64,000 nt of DNA from Halichondria panicea (taxonomy: Eukaryota; Porifera; Demospongiae; Suberitida; Halichondriidae). The DNA lies in NCBI RefSeq assembly GCF_963675165.1, contig NC_087393.1, positions 5,411,702-5,475,701 on the forward strand. The letters run 5' to 3'. The number at the start of each line of letters is the position of its first letter. Position 1 is the stretch's first letter. Both the position numbers and the translations under genes were made by a program. The notes beneath the pieces are model-generated. The model had not been told where the DNA came from. It made no database searches and saw nothing but the letters and a program-made list of their open reading frames with translations. Below, in pieces: positions 58,219 through 64,000 of the stretch.

Positions 58219-61200
58219 TCACACATGAAGCAGCTCACCATGGTGATTGTGAATGGCAGCTCTCACTGGTGAACAATAGGGAGAGTTGGTAAACTTTCCA
58301 CCTAGCAACACTGCAATGGTGGGAGAGTACGGTACACTCATGTAATTACAATTTCAGACGATAAATAGCATACCCTTATGTGTGGGAAGTGGTAGTGGTT
58401 TCCTGTACATTCTACCATTGTTTGGTTGGGACACTTGAGGCAATTTCTTATTGGACTGAAGCAGAGTCAGCGATTCATCCGACAAAGAGCCTGTGATTTT
58501 AGGTTGAGATGGTTTTCTTGTGGACATGGGCTTGAGTTTATGTCTACTTGTTCGTGGTATTCTAAATGTATGTTCTTTGACACCCACATCGGATTTACGC
58601 TTTGATTGCATTACAGTCACCAATTGATCCATGGGTAGTTTTTTCATCATCAACTTAGTGCCAGAGAATTTATTCCTGAGTGTTGTTGATTGCTGTATAC
58701 CACAAGAGGGGCCCTTCCCATCGCGTGATATTGATGTGTGGACTGTATACTTCCTCTTAGCCGTAGAACGTGTGGGAATGGACGCAGCGTTGGATAATGG
58801 CACTACTCTGTTCAGCACTAGTCTAGGGGGAATATTGTTTATAGCAACAACCGAAGCTTTGCCGTCATTTCTCTTTGCTTTGGCCGCTTGTAGAATGTGA
58901 TGGAGTGAAGAATCAGAGAGAGGTTTAGTAACTCCAATAGAGTTCCTCTTGTTGTCTGTAGCTAGTGAACTGGTGGCAAGTGGTGTCTCGATACTAATGG
59001 GGAGGGATAATCGCCTGACATGGTGGACCAGAGATGAGCTACTGAGCTGAAGGAAGGATGGGATCAATTGAGACATCGAAGCTAGGGTCGAGAGGGAGGG
59101 TAATATTGGAAGACTGTCTATAATTGGAGATTGGAGGGACGGCTGAGTGGAGAGTATCTGTGCATTACTGCAATGGAGGAAATAATTATGACAATCTAAT
59201 AATCATGATAATTACCTCAGTGAGACTACAGGGTCAGTGTCGTCAGGTATGCTCTCGTCAACAAGGAGGTGGTTGGACTTGGAGCCTGGAGATCATCAAT
59301 TATGGGATGTGACAATATTTCTTAAGTTGAACATGTGTTACCTGTGACTGAGCTGTACAGTTTAGCAGACATCTTGGCAAGATATGGAATCTATATAAGG
59401 AAGTAAAGGGGAAACTGATTGATGCATTTGCTACATTCCCAACACATTGTACAAAAGTTGTTTGGGTTGTGCATGTTTTTCCCTTAGGAGTGCAGTGGTT
59501 GGTTTACAAACTCATAGTATCCCATAAGTACAGGCAGAGTGAAAAGTGCCAGCTCTACAACATATACATGTACACATACACACACTGTACACGTACCTCC
59601 ATCTTCCTGCTGATGAGTGGCATCTGTTGCTCGGCCTGTACTTGTGCTCTTAACTCCCTCTGTCTATCACCTAACTCCTTGACCTTTGATCCCACGTCCT
59701 CTGGAAGTGCCACACCCCTTTCCCCTATAGCTGTATGTAACGCCCCCACTACCTCCAGCAGAGCAGAGCTGTGGGTTAGCAGCTGTTGGATGAGTGACTC
59801 GTGATGACCAAGTTGAATACTCATTAGGGAAGCAGCTACACTATGATCCACTGCACTGGCATCAGATTGACAGGACTGAGAGAGGATATCCATCAGCTTA
59901 AGAGATGGCTGGAGACCAGGGTAGTTGGAGATGGTCTGCATAATGTATAGCTCTGGATAATGTATAGCTCTGAGAGCAATCCAATACAGCCTATAATTAT
60001 AACCTATGAATAAACTATTACATGCATGCAGCACATTCACAAAACTATACACACCTAACTAAATCGCACCTGTTTCACTCTTGTCATCTTGACCATGCTC
60101 TGTTCATGCTTCTTCTGCAGCTTGTGATGCTCGTCCTCCATACGTTGCTTGTCTGCCATCAGTACTGCCATTTCCTCTCGTGCTCTGGACACCCACTCTG
60201 GCTCCATCTCAGCAGCAGGCACCTCTGTACAAGGACCAGAGTCAGGGGGTGTGATAATCTCTTCCACGGCAACTACGTTTGGTCTAAGTGGCGGTAGAAA
60301 TAACGGTGATTTTGACTTTACGGGTGACTTGACATTATTGTCCTCAGCAGAGCTAGGTCTTGAATATAATGGTTCACTTTGCTCGTTACGTGATGTTGGC
60401 CCAGAGCTCTCAACGTACGCATCGCTAAACTGTTCCTCCGTAGAAATTTCCATCTCCCTCGGTTTATGTGCCTCTTCCGTATTAGTGTCTTTGTGTTCTT
60501 GGCTGCTGGCAGTAGTGGATAGTTCAATGGTTGACAGGGAAGTGGGGAGGTTGGACATAGAGAGGCGTCTTTGCTCCCACTCTTTGGTGGAGGCCAAGTG
60601 TTTCTGATACTCTACAGCATTTTGAAGGAGATGGTATTCAAGAAACAGAACCTCTTTCCTGCATGGAAGAAGTTTAGACACTGTCTAATTATTGAATGGT
60701 CCAAATCAATATGATTTTTTGATAGCCTAAAGTGAGCCCTATCAGATGGCAGGCTAAAATATAAGATTAATTTTGGAGTCATTTTTGAAGAAAAACTAAG
60801 TTATGGCTCATCACAATTCTGTGCAATAACATGTTGTTCAGTAAAACATGTAGAATGCACACATGTAGAATGCACACATGCAGTACTATACCTCATTTCC
60901 TTCTCCTCCTGAGAGCAAGTTTTGAGCTGCTGGTATAATGCAGTGACCTTGGGGTCGTGTGAGAGGGGGTGTGGTCTAGTGAGCTCCCTCTGCAAGGTCT
61001 TCACTTGAAGGTTGAGACTGTCTATCATATGCTTATACTCAGTCACATGATAGTTGACATCCACTATGTTCTGACGGGTCTGCATAGGTGCATGCAGATA
61101 GCACGCATGTCAGTTATTTAATTACACTTACACATTGTACTATATTGATACAATTCACACTAAAAATAGCTAATAGTATCAAAACAACCGTTATGGCTGT

Positions 61201-63275
61201 ATTCTACCTTATTCTTGATTCTCTTGGTTCTCTCAGCGTAGACCAAGGTGTTCCTAGACTCCTCAAACAAGGTAGAGGAAGGACTAATGTGTGCAATCAT
61301 GACTGTCATACAGTTCCCACCCAAAGCTTCTTTGAGCAGTCGAGTGAGTTTAGAGTCTCGATAATTGACAAAGTGACTGTGGCCAGTAGTGAGAGCGTTG
61401 ATACAGTTAGCCAGGGCCAGCAGTGAGCGGTTGATGTGGGCACCCTCTATCATACGCATGCCACGATTCTATGAGGGGGAGAGGGAGTGGACATAACGCC
61501 TTGCATGCACAACCTTAGAACAACACAACATGAATATTATTGGAACTAATAGTGAGGCTTATTTGGCACATAGTAAACTGTGTAATTATATTCATACATT
61601 GCCTATAGTTGTTGTCCCGTCACCACGGTGATAAATTTCCTACTGGTATTCACATAACGCTGTACAAACCACACCTATTACAAATATCCTAGAGTTCACT
61701 CATATTGTACCTGAGTGACTGCAGCTCTCTCTGAGCCAGCCAGGTCTACCATGAACAGTACACTGCTCTTCACCTCTTGCTTCACATTCATTGTCTTGCT
61801 CCTCTGTTCAACAGACACCTGCATGCATGGGCCGACACACACACACACTGTTTTACACGTATCCTCTTATTTAATACAACAATTGTACACAACTAATTAC
61901 AAGTATTTATTGTTCATGGAAAGTACATAAACCTATATTATTATTCGTCTGGGCACATTAGTGTTAATCAAAGGTGGTTATCATACATCAAAGGTACAAT
62001 AGCTACTTGTTACGGACATGAAAGTGTGTTTTTGACTCACTAATACACAGGAACTTGCCACCCACTCCACCCACTCCACCCACTTCACTTCACTTCACTC
62101 TACCAGCCTACCTTGAGCAGTGCATGAGAACGAGAGGATGTGTTATTAGCGGCAGTGGGTTCACTTGTCCTGAGCTGGTTACCCCGGCTGAGTAGTGCCA
62201 TGATATCAGAGGTGGAGTGGGTCTCAAGGTCCAATAGTCCACTGATAGTGACTTCCCCCTTGCTGTCATCACGCAGGTCCAATACCTGACCACCCTTCAG
62301 TAGGTCTCGTACTGTTTCATTATAAATCTGGACAAACAGAGATTGATACGTCATAAATAATTATAAGACCTCACTAAAATTAATATGAAAGTCAGCATCA
62401 ATACCAGTTCCACAGTACCTATAAAGTATACTCCTAACAAAAGGAACAAACAGTCAAATTAACTAGATAATGTGAGGTATGTTGTGAAGTTGCAACTTCA
62501 ATGGGCATTGCAGAAAACTCAGTACCTCAACGTAGGCCATTGATACTCTGTACGTCATCTCGTCCTTTGTCTCCTCTATCTTTGTGTAGAGGTCATTGAG
62601 AGTGAGCATCATTATACCAGGCTCTCTGACTGTACCTAACATTGTGTGTGTCTTCCCAGCACCTGTAACATTATAGCTCTATCAAGTTTGACTAATCATG
62701 CAGTTAGTGTAAATTACACCAACAGCTTAATACATGCCAACAGTTGACATACTTACCAGTAGCACCATATGCAAACACAGTGCAGTTATATCCATTCAGC
62801 ACACGCTCTACCATGCTCTTAGCCTTCACTGTGGCATCGTAGATATCGCTCTGAGTTGAATGTTGATTGAAAGTTTGGTCAAATATATACTTCTTCTCGC
62901 GTGATCTGTTGGCTCTCAATATATCATCATTGTCATCGTTTGGATCCATCAGAACAACAAGCTGCAGGTACAGAGCTTGCAGTAATACACTCACACTTTA
63001 ATATCACATTTAATATAAAATATATACAGTGACTTCACTTACATGTTTGTCCACAGCGAATGCAATTTGCTTCGCTCCAGCCTTGTTTTCTGATGAGTTC
63101 ATTGGACGAACACGCAGAGCCACCTACAAGAAAATAGATAGCTTGATACTACAATGCAGTGTCAGTTGATTATAATTATAGGCAGGCGGTGTACTGCACT
63201 GAGTTATGATCATTGCATTACTCTACTCTTTATTACCATCAATGGCTCCTGGTGGTGTGTTGGTGTTGGCTTCAT
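58219..63275 (-). CDS. KIF19: KIF19-like kinesin-8 motor
   Basis: Exon 1 (63237-63275) encodes [13 protein letters not shown], joined to [16 protein letters not shown] and then [20 protein letters not shown], an order specific to KIF19. The motor has GATG spliced to [10 protein letters not shown] (P-loop), [22 protein letters not shown] (switch I), VDLAGSE (switch II), [14 protein letters not shown] and [18 protein letters not shown] neck and coiled coil follow ([17 protein letters not shown]-like, [15 protein letters not shown]), then a long Ser/Pro-rich tail. The last exon (58219-58301) gives [20 protein letters not shown] and ends ELLHV. KIF19 moves to microtubule plus ends at ciliary tips and depolymerises them, setting cilium length. 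The start is 263 bp from the divergent PHF5A start. Confidence 0.93.
60685..60815. repeat. Foldback-superfamily half element in KIF19 intron
   Basis: attgaatggtccaaatcaat, atgattttttgatagcctaa and aaactaagttatggctcatc: one arm and the terminal taagttatggc of the family 2/3 elements. Confidence 0.5.
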
Positions 63276-63538
63276 TATTCCCTACTGTAGATCACAGGTC
63301 ATGACAGAGTCGAATAGGGCATCTCTGTGCTGCACTGTGATAGATCGAGTGACTTGTGAAAAACTTGTTGATTGCTTGTAAAAGTACAAGTGCTTGTACA
63401 GTGTACGAGGTCGACGCTGGGGGTTGTACAAGGTTGACATGGCAGCCACCCACGCAGCGCAGATGGGCACTTAACCTTTGTACCCAAAGAAAACGTCGAA
63501 GAGATCGAGAAGAAGTGAAACCTTTACCACACTGCACT
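63276..63538. promoter_or_regulatory. Divergent promoter KIF19/PHF5A
   Basis: 263 bp between the two start codons, holding both leaders. The sequence is GC-richer near PHF5A (gcagccacccacgcagcgca) but no named motif was assigned. Confidence 0.5.
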
Positions 63539-63908
63539 ATGGCAAAGCATCATCCTGACTTGATCATGTGCAGAAAACAACCTGGAGTAGGTAAGACAAG
63601 TGTAGAGCTATGTGTAGAGCGTTATATATACTGCTTTCTTCTTTCCTTTCAGCCATTGGCCGTTTATGTGAAAAGTGTGAGTCCGCTAAAAAATGATTAT
63701 ACCAGTGGTGAATTATTAAGATTGTTTGTGCGTTGCCATAGGTGACGGCAAGTGTGTAGTGTGTGACTCGTACGTGCGCCCGTGTACTCTAGTGAGGATC
63801 TGTGATGAATGCAACTATGGCTCATATCAGGGAAGATGTACCATCTGTGGAGGGCCTGGAGTGTCGGACGCCTACTACTGCAAGGAGTGTACTATCTGTG
63901 AGAAAGAT
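63539..63908 (+). CDS. PHF5A: PHF5A (SF3b14b) splicing factor, 5' part
   Basis: Exons 63539-63590 ([17 protein letters not shown]), about 63653-63678 (AIGRLCEK) and about 63742-63908. The third contains [40 protein letters not shown] and [16 protein letters not shown]. The CxxC pairs form the knotted zinc-finger fold of PHF5A, a subunit of the U2 snRNP SF3b complex that contacts the branch-point region with SF3B1. The human protein continues RDGCPKIVNL to 110 aa; that last exon lies beyond the window, after the donor at 63909. A ~26-bp direct repeat (tgatagttgtctgtgaggag) follows in the intron. Confidence 0.95.
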
Positions 63909-64000
63909 GTGAGGAGGGCACTGTTGTGTGTGATAGTTGTCTGTGAGGAGTGATAGTTGTCTGTGAGGAGGGCACTGTTGTGTGGGTCTAATCATGTGTT

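Noticed and set aside
58354-58368. KIF19 ending at GMLFIV
   Set aside because: These residues are read from intron sequence after a donor (AAGG|gtatgc); an in-frame last exon lies at 58219-58301.
63282-63470. KIF19 first exon encoding MSTLYNPQRRP
   Set aside because: It has no kinesin similarity and no suitable donor; the short exon [13 protein letters not shown] at 63237-63275 fits the family start.

Overview
This is animal nuclear DNA. Genes are split by many short GT-AG introns, packed tightly on both strands, and separated by (CA)n/(GT)n arrays and short inverted-repeat elements. The gene set (POLDIP3, TRAF7, PBC homeobox, GTPBP3, LRRK, RPS15A, MSRB1, FRRS1-like, HAGH, DNAJC12, espin-like, R7-RGS, RhoGDI, KIF19, PHF5A) is metazoan. 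The compactness, intron size and low-copy architecture resemble a demosponge such as Amphimedon; that assignment is inference. No prokaryotic, viral, rRNA or tRNA feature was recognised.

Layout. 1-1200: tandem ~336-bp foldback repeat, then the 3' end of an unrecognised plus-strand gene (1345-1753). 2137-4691 (-): POLDIP3-like mRNA-export adaptor. 5227-10319 (+): TRAF7. 12090-13010 (+): uninterrupted PBC-class homeobox gene. 13152-15711 (-): mitochondrial tRNA-modification GTPase GTPBP3. 15902-28388 (+): very large LRRK/ROCO kinase (ANK-LRR-ROC-COR-kinase-propeller, about 2,649 aa, 18 exons). 28665-29437 (-): RPS15A. 29724-30345 (+): MSRB1, a selenoprotein with an in-frame TGA and a candidate SECIS in its 3' UTR. 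30671-33134 (+): secreted chlorophyllase-like alpha/beta hydrolase. 33345-36616 (-): ferric-chelate-reductase-like DOMON/cytochrome b561 protein. 37073-38998 (-): glyoxalase II HAGH. 39165-41343 (+): DNAJC12, whose last intron contains, on the opposite strand, a peroxisomal (SKL-ending) enoyl-CoA hydratase/isomerase gene (40051-41191). 41625-43802 (+): espin-like ankyrin protein. 45206-51609 (-): R7-family RGS protein (DEP-R7H-GGL-RGS). 52313-54279 (+): RhoGDI. 54902-55718 and 56511-57378 (-): two paralogous small secreted proteins with a GPI-like tail, each with a frame problem, separated by a cluster of MITEs. 58219-63275 (-): KIF19-type kinesin-8. 63539-end (+): PHF5A, cut by the window edge.

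There is no operon-like pathway; most genes are housekeeping or signalling genes in divergent or convergent pairs. Divergent pairs with short shared promoters are POLDIP3/TRAF7, GTPBP3/LRRK, RPS15A/MSRB1, HAGH/DNAJC12, RGS/RhoGDI and KIF19/PHF5A.

The most unusual signals are: (1) tandem duplications that repeatedly straddle exon-intron boundaries, copying splice sites up to about eight times with the same 40-bp period in two unrelated genes; (2) two tiny near-pure palindromic elements, each with a perfect 9-bp target duplication, about 90 bp apart; (3) the recoded UGA of MSRB1; (4) introns whose 3' splice site is supplied directly by a (CA)n array; (5) a superfamily of intronic foldback repeats built around a central CCATGG palindrome.
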